Part shown: one piece after another, positions 18,285-26,458 of the stretch
Numbering within the stretch: position 1 is the stretch's first letter
Layout of the letters: the number at the start of each line of letters is the position of its first letter
From: Planctomycetota bacterium
Lineage (GTDB): Bacteria > Planctomycetota > Phycisphaerae > Phycisphaerales > Phycisphaeraceae
NCBI GenBank assembly: GCA_026386955.1
Contig: JAPLMQ010000092.1
Span: forward strand, 1 to 40,088
Reading direction: 5' to 3'
DNA: 40,088 bases
Notes under the pieces: generated by a model
The model's database searches: none
The model's input: only the letters and a program-made list of their open reading frames with translations
Told to the model about the DNA's origin: nothing
Position numbers and translations under genes: made by a program

Positions 18285-18700
18285 CACGGTTTCGCTCGCC
18301 CCGCCAGCAGACGGTCGATGGTCTCGATGATCGTCTTCGCCGAAGTGCCGGGGGTGAAGACCGCGGCGACGCCGAGCTTCTCGAGCCCGGGGAGGTCGTC
18401 GGGCGGGATCGTCCCGCCGCCGAAGACCAGCACGTCGCCCGCGCCGCGCTCCTTGAGCAGGTCGATGATCCGCTTGAACAGCACGTTGTGCGCCCCCGAG
18501 AGCAGCGAGAGCCCGATCGCGGCGACGTCCTCCTGCACCGCGGCGTCGACGATCTGCTCGGGGCTCCGGCGGATCCCGGTGTAGACCACCTCGTAGCCCG
18601 CGTCGCGCAGCACGTGGGCGACGTATTTCGCGCCGCGGTCGTGCCCGTCGAGCCCGGGCTTGCCGATGAGGATGCGCGGCTTGGGGACGCGGGCGGGCAT
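18284..18700 (-). CDS. Methylmalonyl-CoA mutase small (B12-binding) subunit
   Basis: Cobalamin-binding subunit of 138 residues. It contains the base-off/His-on motif DGHDRG at residues 18-23 (DxHxxG), then GLSLLSGAH and FGGGTIPPDD, the conserved B12-domain landmarks. The size matches the separate small subunits of two-component mutases. ATG 18700 is preferred over upstream in-frame codons because the domain starts a few residues later (PRILIGKPGLDG). It is the first gene of the minus-strand set small subunit - MeaB - large subunit. The MeaB start overlaps its stop. Confidence 0.92.
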   Translation of the reverse strand: MPARVPKPRILIGKPGLDGHDRGAKYVAHVLRDAGYEVVYTGIRRSPEQIVDAAVQEDVAAIGLSLLSGAHNVLFKRIIDLLKERGAGDVLVFGGGTIPPDDLPGLEKLGVAAVFTPGTSAKTIIETIDRLLAGRAKP

Positions 18701-18740
18701 GAGGCGATCCGGGGGTGAAATCTTCTGGCGAACTTGCACA

Positions 18741-18759
18741 GCGGAACGCATCGTTCCGC
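18741..18759. promoter_or_regulatory. Palindromic operator candidate
   Basis: GCGGAACG-CAT-CGTTCCGC is a perfect 8+8 inverted repeat in the 121-nt divergent gap between the mutase module and recG. The size and position suit a repressor site for one or both directions. No regulator gene is adjacent, so this is only a candidate. Confidence 0.4.
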
Positions 18760-18821
18760 GGAGGATCAGTCTACCGAACACGGGCCCGACCCGGGTCTGC
18801 GCGACGCGATAAGATCAAGGC

Positions 18822-21053
18822 ATGTCCCCGACCGACGTGCCCAGCCCCGCCCCCAGCCCCGCCGCGAGCGCCCACGCAGGCACCGGCGAAAACCCCGCCC
18901 CCGTCGCCGTCAAAGACCTCCGGCTCAACAGCCCCGTGACCGATCTCGTCGGCGTCGGCCCCGGGCGGGCCCGCCTCCTCGCCCGCCTCGAAATCCACAC
19001 CGTCAGCGACCTCCTCCGCCATCTCCCCGCGCGCTATCAGTGGGAGTCGGCCGAGGGCGAGATCAAGGACATCGTCTTCGAGACCATCGCCTCGGCCCGC
19101 GGCACGGTGATGGTCACGCGCTGGGTCGCGATGGGGCGCGGCAAGGGGCGCTACCAGGCGACGCTGCAGGACGCGACGGGCCGGCTCGACCTGGTCTGGT
19201 TCAACGCCGCCTACCTGCGAGACAAGATCCACCCCGGCATGGTCATCCGCGTGCAGGGCAAGGCCAAGCCGTTCAACGGCTACCCGCAGATGAGCAACCC
19301 CAAGTGGGAGCCGCTGGAGAACCTCGACGCCGCCGCCCGGCAGGAGCGCTACCGCCCGATCTACCCCGCGACGGAGGACCTGCCCAGCGCGCGGATCGAG
19401 GAGATGATCGCCACCGCGCTCCCGCATGTGGCCGCGCAGCTCATCGACCCGTTGCCCGCCGATTTTCTGGCCGAGCACGTCATGCCCCCGCTGGCCGACG
19501 CCTTCCGCATGGCCCACCGCCCCGAGCACGAGGAGGAGGCCGCGGCCGCGCGGCGGCGGCTCGCCTTCAACGAGCTGCTGCTCCTGCAACTGGGCATCGC
19601 GATCAAGAAGCACCACGCGCGGACACAGTTGGCCGCGCCGGCGCTGCGATGGTCCGAGGCGATCGACGCCCACATCCGCCAGCGCTTCCCCTTCAAGCTC
19701 ACGCCCCAGCAGGAGCTCGCCGTCGGGCAGATCGTGGAGGACATTCGCCAGGGCAAGCCGATGAACCGGCTGCTGCAGGGCGACGTCGGCTCGGGCAAGA
19801 CGGTGGTGGCGCTCTACGCCGTGCTGCTCGCGGTGGCGAACCGCAAGCAGGGCGCGATCATGGTGCCCACCGAGCTCCTGGCCGAGCAGCACTTCGCCTC
19901 GATCTCCGCGATGCTCGCCGGCTCGAACGTGCGCATCGCGCTGCTCACCGGAGGCCGGCTCGACGCCGCCGAGCGCCAGGCCCTCGAGGCCGACATCGAG
20001 TCGGGCAAGGTCGACATCGTCGTCGGCACGCAGGCGCTGCTCACCGAGTCGGTCCGCTTCAACGACCTGGCCCTGGTGGTGGTCGACGAGCAGCACCGCT
20101 TCGGCGTGATGCAGCGGGCGGCCTTCCGCCAACGCGACGTGGGCGAGGGCGCGGGCGAGAAATCCGTGCCGCCTGCCGATGGACGCATCCGCTCGCCCCA
20201 CTGCTTGGTGATGACCGCGACGCCCATCCCGCGCACCCTGAGCCTGACGATCTTCGGCGACCTCGACATCTCCACGATCACCGGCCTGCCCCCGGGGCGG
20301 ACGCCGATCACCACCCGCGTCGTCGGCGCCGACAAGGCCGACGAGGTCTACCGCTACCTCGCGGGGCGCGTCGCCAAGGGGGAGCAGGCCTACGTCGTCG
20401 TGCCCGCGATCGACGAGGCGGGGAAGGAGTCGCTCAAGCAGCTCAAGAACGTGCGGGCCCACGCGGAGCTGCTGCAGGACAAGTACGGCGCGGGCCTGCG
20501 CGTCGCGGCCGTGCACGGGCAGCTCGAGCGGAGCAAGCGCGAGGAGATCATGCAGGCCTTCCGCGCGAGCGAGGTCCACATCCTGGTGGCGACGACGGTG
20601 ATCGAGGTCGGCGTCGACGTGCCCAACGCCTCGCTGATGGTCGTAGAGCATGCCGAGCGCTTCGGCCTCGCGCAGTTGCACCAGCTCCGCGGGCGCATCG
20701 GCCGCGGGGCGAATGGCAGGAAGAGCCTCTGCGTCTTCGTCGCCGAGCCGGTGACCGAGGAGGCCATCCGGCGCATGGCGGCGATCGGCGGGACGACCGA
20801 CGGCTTCAAGATCGCCGAGGAGGATCTCTCGATCCGCGGCATGGGCGACTTCTTCGGCACGCGGCAGCACGGCCTCCCGCCGCTGCGCGTCGCCCGCATC
20901 CCCAAGGACATCCCGCTCCTGCAGCTCGCCCGCCGCGACGCCCACGCCATCGTCGAGGCCGACGCCGGGCTCGTGGGCGACCGCTGGCGGCTGCTGCGCA
21001 AGGTGCTCATCCAGCAGTACGGCGACACGCTGGGATTGATCGATGTGGGGTGA
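18822..21053 (+). CDS. recG: ATP-dependent DNA helicase RecG
   Basis: Helicase of 743 residues that remodels stalled replication forks and Holliday junctions. After a Pro/Ala-rich start of about 25 residues comes the wedge/OB-fold domain (about 60-170). The helicase core has motif I GDVGSGKT at 320-327, motif II DEQH at 422-425 (the RecG form, not DEAD), motif III TATPIPRT at about 465, and motif VI QLRGRIGRG at about 621. The C-terminal RecG region with GMGDFFGTRQHG is intact. Length is somewhat above E. coli RecG because of the N-terminal extension. ATG 18822 is the first start; the ribosome site is poor. It is divergent from the mutase module; sppA follows 50 nt later. Confidence 0.97.
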   Translation: MSPTDVPSPAPSPAASAHAGTGENPAPVAVKDLRLNSPVTDLVGVGPGRARLLARLEIHTVSDLLRHLPARYQWESAEGEIKDIVFETIASARGTVMVTRWVAMGRGKGRYQATLQDATGRLDLVWFNAAYLRDKIHPGMVIRVQGKAKPFNGYPQMSNPKWEPLENLDAAARQERYRPIYPATEDLPSARIEEMIATALPHVAAQLIDPLPADFLAEHVMPPLADAFRMAHRPEHEEEAAAARRRLAFNELLLLQLGIAIKKHHARTQLAAPALRWSEAIDAHIRQRFPFKLTPQQELAVGQIVEDIRQGKPMNRLLQGDVGSGKTVVALYAVLLAVANRKQGAIMVPTELLAEQHFASISAMLAGSNVRIALLTGGRLDAAERQALEADIESGKVDIVVGTQALLTESVRFNDLALVVVDEQHRFGVMQRAAFRQRDVGEGAGEKSVPPADGRIRSPHCLVMTATPIPRTLSLTIFGDLDISTITGLPPGRTPITTRVVGADKADEVYRYLAGRVAKGEQAYVVVPAIDEAGKESLKQLKNVRAHAELLQDKYGAGLRVAAVHGQLERSKREEIMQAFRASEVHILVATTVIEVGVDVPNASLMVVEHAERFGLAQLHQLRGRIGRGANGRKSLCVFVAEPVTEEAIRRMAAIGGTTDGFKIAEEDLSIRGMGDFFGTRQHGLPPLRVARIPKDIPLLQLARRDAHAIVEADAGLVGDRWRLLRKVLIQQYGDTLGLIDVG

Positions 21054-21103
21054 GCGTGTCGGCACCCAGAGATGTAGACTCGCGTCACCCTTGGAGTGAA
21101 CCC

Positions 21104-22135
21104 ATGAGCGTCGCCCTGCTTCGTCGTGGCCTCCTGCTCTCGATCCTCGCCCCGATACTCCTCGCCCTCCTCGCCCTCGCGGGATGCGGGCCGATGACCG
21201 TCACGCTGGGCACGCCGCCGAACCACAACCGCATCGCCGCCAACGTCGTCGAGACCGACGGCGGGTGGCGGAACGAGCAGGTGGCGATCGTCGACGTCAC
21301 CGGGATGATCCACAACTCCGCCAAGCCCGGGCTGCTCTCGCAGGGAGAGAACCCCGTCGCGCTGCTGCAGGAGAAGCTCGAGGCCGCGTGCGACAAGCGC
21401 GTCCGGGCCGTCATCCTCCGGCTCAACACGCCCGGCGGGACCGTCACCGCCAGCGACGCGATGTACCGCGAGGTCAAGCGGTTCAAGAAGGAGACCGGCA
21501 AGCCCGTCGTCGCGCTGATGATGGACGTCACCGCCAGCGGCGGGTACTACCTCGCCTGCTCCGCCGACGAGATCGTCGCCTACCCCACCAGCGTCACGGG
21601 CAGCATCGGCGTCATCATGCAGCTCGTGACGGTCAAGGGCGCGCTGGGCAAGCTGGGCATCGGCACCGAGGCCATCACCAGCGGGCCCAACAAGGACATC
21701 GCCTCGCCCTTCGGCACGCTCACCGACGAGCAGCGGGCGATCCTGCGCGGCATGGTCGACGACTTCTACCGCCGCTTCGTCGCCATCGTGAAGGAGGCCC
21801 GCCCGAAGATCCCCGCCGACCGCTTCGCCTCGCTGACCGACGGGCGCGTGGTGACGGGCGAGCAGGCGGCCGCGGCGGGGCTGGCCGACAGCGTGGGCGA
21901 CCTGCACGACGCCTTCGCGCTGGCGAAGAAAATGGCCGGGCTCACCAAGGCCGACTTGGTGGTCTACCGCCGGCCGTTCGACTACGTGAACTCGCCCTAC
22001 GCCTCGACGCCCGTGGGCGCGGGCACGCAGATCAACCTCGCGCAGATCAACATCGCCGAGACGCTGCCCGAGGGCTCGGCCGGGTTCTACTATCTCTGGC
22101 AGCCCGACCTGGGCGGCGGAGCCTTGTCGCACTGA
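21104..22135 (+). CDS. sppA: Signal peptide peptidase SppA, lipoprotein form
   Basis: Membrane-anchored serine protease (343 residues) of family S49, short 36K type, which degrades cleaved signal peptides. The N-terminus has two Arg, a long hydrophobic stretch and the lipobox LALAGC with Cys28, so it should be a lipoprotein, unusual compared with the transmembrane anchor of most SppA. The catalytic Ser-Lys dyad is visible as Ser145 (TASGGYY) and Lys197 (GPNKDIASPF), 52 residues apart as in the Bacillus enzyme. LNTPGGTV and TGSIGVIMQ are family motifs. GGAG at 21092 precedes ATG 21104 well. It probably shares a transcript with recG. Confidence 0.92.
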   Translation: MSVALLRRGLLLSILAPILLALLALAGCGPMTVTLGTPPNHNRIAANVVETDGGWRNEQVAIVDVTGMIHNSAKPGLLSQGENPVALLQEKLEAACDKRVRAVILRLNTPGGTVTASDAMYREVKRFKKETGKPVVALMMDVTASGGYYLACSADEIVAYPTSVTGSIGVIMQLVTVKGALGKLGIGTEAITSGPNKDIASPFGTLTDEQRAILRGMVDDFYRRFVAIVKEARPKIPADRFASLTDGRVVTGEQAAAAGLADSVGDLHDAFALAKKMAGLTKADLVVYRRPFDYVNSPYASTPVGAGTQINLAQINIAETLPEGSAGFYYLWQPDLGGGALSH

Positions 22136-22162
22136 CTCTTTTGCGCGATGATGGGCGCGGAT

Positions 22163-22176
22163 CGGTTCCGGAACCG
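22163..22176. promoter_or_regulatory. Perfect palindrome upstream of 22278
   Basis: CGGTTCCGGAACCG is a perfect 14-nt palindrome about 100 nt before the zinc-ribbon gene. It shares the GGAAC/GTTCC core with the palindrome at 18741-18759. It could be an operator or chance in GC-rich DNA. Confidence 0.25.
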
Positions 22177-22277
22177 CGAGCCGGGGTCGACGCCTGTTCC
22201 GAGCCGCGCGCCACGCGAGGCCCCCTCTTGCCGCCGACGACGGCACGCCTCGCCCGACATGTCCTGAGGCCCGGCCC

Positions 22278-23666
22278 ATGCAGACCATCGACCTTGAATG
22301 CCCCGGCTGCAAGACGCACCTGGAACTCGACGCCGGGTTCGCAGGCGGCGTCTGCCGGTGCTTCAGTTGCGGCACGCTGATGACGGTGCCGGCCGACCCG
22401 AAGCGGGAGCGCGCCGAGAAGCTCAGCCGCCCGGCCCGGCCCGACGCGCCGGGCGGCGGACGACCCAGCGCCCCCGCCCCCGGAAAACCCGCCGCCGCTC
22501 CCGCGAAGCCGGCCGCTCCCGCCGCGCCGGCTCCTGGAAGCGCCACCCGTCGCCCCGCGGCTCCGCCCCCCGCCACGCCCGCGACGCCTCCGCCGGCGGG
22601 CAAGGCCGCCAAGCCTGCCTCGCCCGTCCCCGCCGAGGAGAACGTCGCCCCCTCGGCCTCGCGTCCCTCCGCCGCCGCGGCCGCCGGCGCCGCCTCCGCC
22701 GCGATGGCGGCCGGCGCGGTGGAGACCTTCGTCACCGCCTCGGGCAAGGTCGTCACCATCACCGCGAAGGTGATCCCCACCGCCCGCCGCCGGCGGAAGC
22801 TCGTCCGCGCCAGCGCCGTGATCATCTATGTTGTAGTCGTCGGCGCCATCGCCGCCGCCTGCATCGCCGCGATCGTCATGCTCGCCCGCTCGCCCGGGCC
22901 CAACAACGGCGACAACCCCGCGGGCCCCGACGTGAAGACAGCCGACCGCTTCGACCCCGAGGCCAACCCCTTCGAGAACAAGGGGCCGAACGTGCTGGGC
23001 ATCCCGCTCGTGGGGCGGAGCGTCGCCGCGGTGATCGACGGCGGTGGCGAAAGCTCGCAGTGGCTGAGCGTGGTGTTCGACACCGCGCTGGCGGGGCTGC
23101 GCAAGAGCGAGCCGGGGCAGGCGTTCCAGGTCGTGCTCTGGCAGGACGAGGCCGCCTTGGCCTTCCCGGACAACCCGCAGCACTTCGCCCCGGGCGACCG
23201 CGCCGCCCTGCGCAACTTCTTCTACGCCCACGTCCCCGCCGGCTCGTCGACCCCCGAGGTCGCCGTCGCCAAGGCGCTGCGGGGCAAGCCGCAGCAGGTG
23301 ATCCTCGTCACCGGGCAGAGCCTCGCGCCCGACCGCCTCGCGGCCATCCGCAAGGCGCTCGACGCCCAGCCTTCGGTGCGCGTCGACGTCGTGCTGATCG
23401 GGCGCGACGACCCGGATTTGCGGGCGCTGGCGAAGGCGCACAACGGTCGCTTCACCTCGCCCGCCGCCAGCCGGCTGACGAGCTGGTACCGGCAGTCGCG
23501 CGACGCGATCAACACCGTCGATGAGGAATTGATCGCCACGCCGGCGACGAACCTCGCGGCGGCGCGGATCACCGCCGCGGACCTGGCCGCCCCGCCGCCG
23601 ACGACGGCTCTATCGCCTCCGCGGCGTCGATGCCGGCGGACCAGCCGGCGCCAATCACGCCGATGA
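22278..23666 (+). CDS. Zinc-ribbon, single-TM protein with von Willebrand-A-like domain
   Basis: Protein of 462 residues as read. The N-terminal zinc ribbon has CPGC at 9-12 and CFSC at 28-31. A long Pro/Ala-rich linker follows (about 50-135). One membrane helix is at about 183-203 (VIIYVVVVGAIAAACIAAIV). The C-terminal domain (about 240-400) resembles a von Willebrand A fold (AAVIDGGGESSQWLS at the metal site, then QVILVTGQ, VDVVLIG), but the DxSxS metal site is degenerate. This architecture is common in planctomycetes; the function is unknown. The last 15 or so residues (PPRRRCRRTSRRQ) look like a wrong frame. Adding one C near 23587 would restore a sensible ending at a stop at 23672-23674. 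Confidence 0.72.
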   Translation: MQTIDLECPGCKTHLELDAGFAGGVCRCFSCGTLMTVPADPKRERAEKLSRPARPDAPGGGRPSAPAPGKPAAAPAKPAAPAAPAPGSATRRPAAPPPATPATPPPAGKAAKPASPVPAEENVAPSASRPSAAAAAGAASAAMAAGAVETFVTASGKVVTITAKVIPTARRRRKLVRASAVIIYVVVVGAIAAACIAAIVMLARSPGPNNGDNPAGPDVKTADRFDPEANPFENKGPNVLGIPLVGRSVAAVIDGGGESSQWLSVVFDTALAGLRKSEPGQAFQVVLWQDEAALAFPDNPQHFAPGDRAALRNFFYAHVPAGSSTPEVAVAKALRGKPQQVILVTGQSLAPDRLAAIRKALDAQPSVRVDVVLIGRDDPDLRALAKAHNGRFTSPAASRLTSWYRQSRDAINTVDEELIATPATNLAAARITAADLAAPPPTTALSPPRRRCRRTSRRQSRR

Positions 23667-23763
23667 AGAAGTGACGTTTTTCACACGACGCGCGGCCACG
23701 TGGCGAATCTCCTCCCCGCCCACCCGGCTCGCTCCACGCCCGCCTTCGCGAAACCACTCGCCC

Positions 23764-25248
23764 ATGCCACACACGCTCCTGTCCTGCACGGCATTCAGCC
23801 TTATCGCGGCCATGTCCGTCTTCCTCGCCTTCGCCGCGCCCGCCCGCGGGGAGACGACCCTGACGCTCCACCCCGGCCCGCCGGGGGAGAAGCCGTCCGA
23901 GCTCTGCCGCGTCGAGATCAACGGGCGCGAGGCCTTCGTCCACCACGCCCTGGTCATGGCCGAGATCGACAAACGCAAGGACGCCCTCTGGACGCACAAG
24001 CACCCCGCCCAGGGCGAGCAGGCCGGGTTCGTCCTGTTCGATTTCGCGGGCGGGCCAGTCGAGGTGAAGGTCAAGCTCGCCAAGCGGTGCAAAACCGCGT
24101 CGCTCCACCCCGTTTCCGCGAAGGTCGCCGCCAAGGTCGAGGGCGACACCGTCTCGTTCACGCTCGACAAGCCGCGCAAGCTCACGCTGCGCGTCAACGG
24201 GAAGTGGACCGACGCCATCCACTTCCTCGCCTCCGCGCCCGAGGTCGACCCACCCAAGCCCGACGATCCCAACGTCGTCTACTTCGGCCCGGGCGTGCAC
24301 CGGATCGGCTCCACCAAGATCGAGTCGGGCAAGACGGTCTACCTCGCGCCCGGGGCGCTCGTGCTCGGCGTGCTCCTCCCGACCGACGAGATGAAGTACG
24401 TCCCCAAGTTCAACCTCTACCGGCCCACGGGCGGGCCGGTCCTGCACATCACCGACGCGGAGAACGTCCACATCCGCGGGCGCGGGATCCTCGATTCCTC
24501 CAACATCCCGCACATCGGCAAGCCCTCGATCGTCTTCCAGCGGTGCAAAAACGTCTCGGTCGAGGGCATCGTCATCCGCGACTCCTCGAACTGGGACGTG
24601 AATTTCCTCGAGTGCGAGGATGCCTCGGCGACCGACGTCAAGATCATCTCGGCCCGGCTCAACAGCGACGGCATCAACTCCGTGAGCTCGCGCCATGTGC
24701 GCATCCGCGACTGCTTCGTCCGCAACCGCGACGACACCTTCGCCGTGAAGGCCAAGAACCCCGAGAAGCCTTCCGAGGACATCGTCGTCGAGAACTGCGT
24801 GGTCTGGAACGACTGGGGCTACGCGCTGGGCGTGACCTACGAGACGCGGGCCGACATCCGCGACGTGACCTACCGAGACATCGACATCCTCCACACGGGG
24901 CACCAGGCCCTGGGCGTGCACGTCGTCGACTCAGGGACGATCGGGAACATCCTCTTCAAGGACATCCGGATCGAGCAGGCGTCGCACGACATCCTCCGGG
25001 CCGACATCCGCAGCGACATGTGGGCGACGGACAAGAAGCTGGGGCACATCCGCGGGGTCACGCTCGACCACGTCACGTACGTGGGGCCCAATCCGCCGGG
25101 CTCGATCATCGCCGGGTTCGATGCGGAGCACCGGGTGGAGGACGTGACGATCCGCGGGCTGACGGTGAACGGCAAGCCGGTGCTGAAGCCCGAGGACGCG
25201 GGGTTCAAGATCAACGAGCACACGGCGAACATCCGGTTCGAGCCGTGA
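23764..25248 (+). CDS. Secreted GH28-like right-handed beta-helix enzyme
   Basis: Exported protein of 494 residues. A signal peptide (about 1-30, ending APARG) precedes a beta-sandwich-like region (about 30-160). A parallel beta-helix follows from about 170, starting with VYFGPGVHRIG and TVYLAPGALVLG, typical of GH28 polygalacturonase relatives. The GH28 NTD motif appears as NSDGIN at 300-305 and the DD pair as RDDTFAVK at about 322-329. The usual Gly-His and RIK motifs are not clear. It therefore probably acts on an acidic or other glycan, but substrate and even activity are uncertain. ATG 23764 fits the signal peptide. Convergent with the permease gene downstream. Confidence 0.8.
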   Translation: MPHTLLSCTAFSLIAAMSVFLAFAAPARGETTLTLHPGPPGEKPSELCRVEINGREAFVHHALVMAEIDKRKDALWTHKHPAQGEQAGFVLFDFAGGPVEVKVKLAKRCKTASLHPVSAKVAAKVEGDTVSFTLDKPRKLTLRVNGKWTDAIHFLASAPEVDPPKPDDPNVVYFGPGVHRIGSTKIESGKTVYLAPGALVLGVLLPTDEMKYVPKFNLYRPTGGPVLHITDAENVHIRGRGILDSSNIPHIGKPSIVFQRCKNVSVEGIVIRDSSNWDVNFLECEDASATDVKIISARLNSDGINSVSSRHVRIRDCFVRNRDDTFAVKAKNPEKPSEDIVVENCVVWNDWGYALGVTYETRADIRDVTYRDIDILHTGHQALGVHVVDSGTIGNILFKDIRIEQASHDILRADIRSDMWATDKKLGHIRGVTLDHVTYVGPNPPGSIIAGFDAEHRVEDVTIRGLTVNGKPVLKPEDAGFKINEHTANIRFEP

Positions 25249-25323
25249 GCAGGCGCGGATTCCGGTGGTTTTCGGGTCGGGGTCGAAGTGCTCTTCGAAC
25301 TGCACCTGACGGAGCCTTGACGC

Positions 25324-26175
25324 TCACCCGCTGAAGGCCGTCGGGCCGCCGTGGCCCAGGACGACGTAGCCCAGATCCTTGAGGAACTTGGCCATCACCA
25401 GGTTGATGGCGATGATCGCCAGGAAGCTGGTGACGAAGGATTCGGTCGCCGCGCGGCCGACGCCCGCGGCGCCGGGGCGGCAATAGAAGCCCTTGTAGCA
25501 ACTGATGAGCCCGATCGCGAGGCCGAAGACCATGCTCTTGATCACGCCGGTGGACCAGTCCCAGGTGCCGACGAAGCGGTTGGAGAATTCCCAGTAGGCG
25601 TGGGAGCTGACGCCGAAGCCGCGGACGGTGACGAGGTAGCCGCCGTAGATGCCGGTGAGGTCGCTGAACATGGTGAGCACGGGGATCATGACGACGCAGG
25701 CGAGGACGCGCGGGACGACGAGGTAGGCCACGGGGTCGGAGCCCATGACGCGCATGGCGTCGAGCTGCTCGGTGACGCGCATGGTGCCTAGCTCGGCGCT
25801 GACTGCCCCGCCGACGCGGCCGGCGAGCATGACGGCCGCGAGCACCGGGCCGATCTGCCGCACGAGCGAGACGCCGATGATCCCCCCGAGGCGCGACTCC
25901 TGGCCGATGGCGGCGAACTGGTCGTAGGCCTCGACGACCAGCACCATGCCGATGAACGCGCCGGTGAGCATCACCACGGGGATCGACTTGGTGCCCACTT
26001 GGTAGAACTGCGGCATGAGCAGGCTGGAGCGGGACCACTTGCCCAGCCCCCGGAAGAACCAGCGGAAGGCCTGGATGGAGAAGCGGGTGAAGAGGCCGAA
26101 GCCTTCGACGCCGCCGATGATGCGGGCGCCGAGGAAGTCGAGCTTCCGGAAGACCATGGCGATCAGTTCAAACAC
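25324..26175 (-). CDS. MlaE/YrbE-type ABC transporter permease
   Basis: Inner-membrane permease (283 residues) of the MlaFEDB family, which moves phospholipids between membranes in Gram-negative bacteria. Landmarks are GAFIGMVLVVEAY, QIGPVLAAVMLAGRVGGAVSAELG (in two parts), TEQLDAMRVMGSDP and a series of long hydrophobic helices. I used GTG 26175, with AGGA 10 nt upstream; ATG 26157 is possible. The open frame continues upstream only through a repeat element, which I exclude. No MlaF ATPase or MlaD partner is next to it, unlike the usual operon. Convergent with the GH28-like gene. Confidence 0.88.
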   Translation of the reverse strand: MFELIAMVFRKLDFLGARIIGGVEGFGLFTRFSIQAFRWFFRGLGKWSRSSLLMPQFYQVGTKSIPVVMLTGAFIGMVLVVEAYDQFAAIGQESRLGGIIGVSLVRQIGPVLAAVMLAGRVGGAVSAELGTMRVTEQLDAMRVMGSDPVAYLVVPRVLACVVMIPVLTMFSDLTGIYGGYLVTVRGFGVSSHAYWEFSNRFVGTWDWSTGVIKSMVFGLAIGLISCYKGFYCRPGAAGVGRAATESFVTSFLAIIAINLVMAKFLKDLGYVVLGHGGPTAFSG

Positions 26176-26239
26176 GGCAAGCGGTTCCTGCGGGACAAGC
26201 GTCAAGGCCAAGGCGCTGTCGTCGGCCGGGCAATGCCTG

Positions 26240-26427
26240 GTGCCACATGTCATCGTACCCGTGACATGTGTCTTGAGATGCCGTTGACCGCACACCCGAC
26301 AAATACGCCGACACCCGTTGAATCGCGCGATTTCCGCGATGGAGACGCGAGATCCCCGGGAAACCCTTGGCCTGCCGTTGGCCTGCCGTAGCCCGGCACA
26401 TGTCACGAGTACGATGACATGTGGCAC
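26240..26427. repeat. GTGCCACAT-family hairpin-ended element
   Basis: The left end, GTGCCACATGTCA..TGACATGTG (26240-26270), and the right end, its inverted copy (26397-26427), each fold into a 9-bp hairpin. The 188-bp element fills the gap between the permease and the reductase genes. It has no coding capacity. The core shares a GGAGAC / CCTTGGC-like stretch with the element at 36732-36893. Confidence 0.75.
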
Positions 26428-26458
26428 CAGACCATGCGGACAAAACGCCGCCCCCCCC

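Noticed and set aside
15459..18700. Isobutyryl-CoA mutase as the identity of the mutase
   Set aside because: Subunit sizes fit, but the specificity residues correspond to Tyr and Arg (methylmalonyl type), not Phe and Gln.
18771..21065. A 764-residue minus-strand open frame opposite recG
   Set aside because: RecG motifs are complete on the plus strand; the opposite frame has antisense-shadow composition (His/Arg/Leu/Asp/Gly-rich) and no domain.
22140..22380. Plus-strand frame continuing past the SppA region in another phase
   Set aside because: It is an antisense/phase shadow of sppA and the zinc-ribbon gene; the lipoprotein SppA frame accounts for the coding signal.
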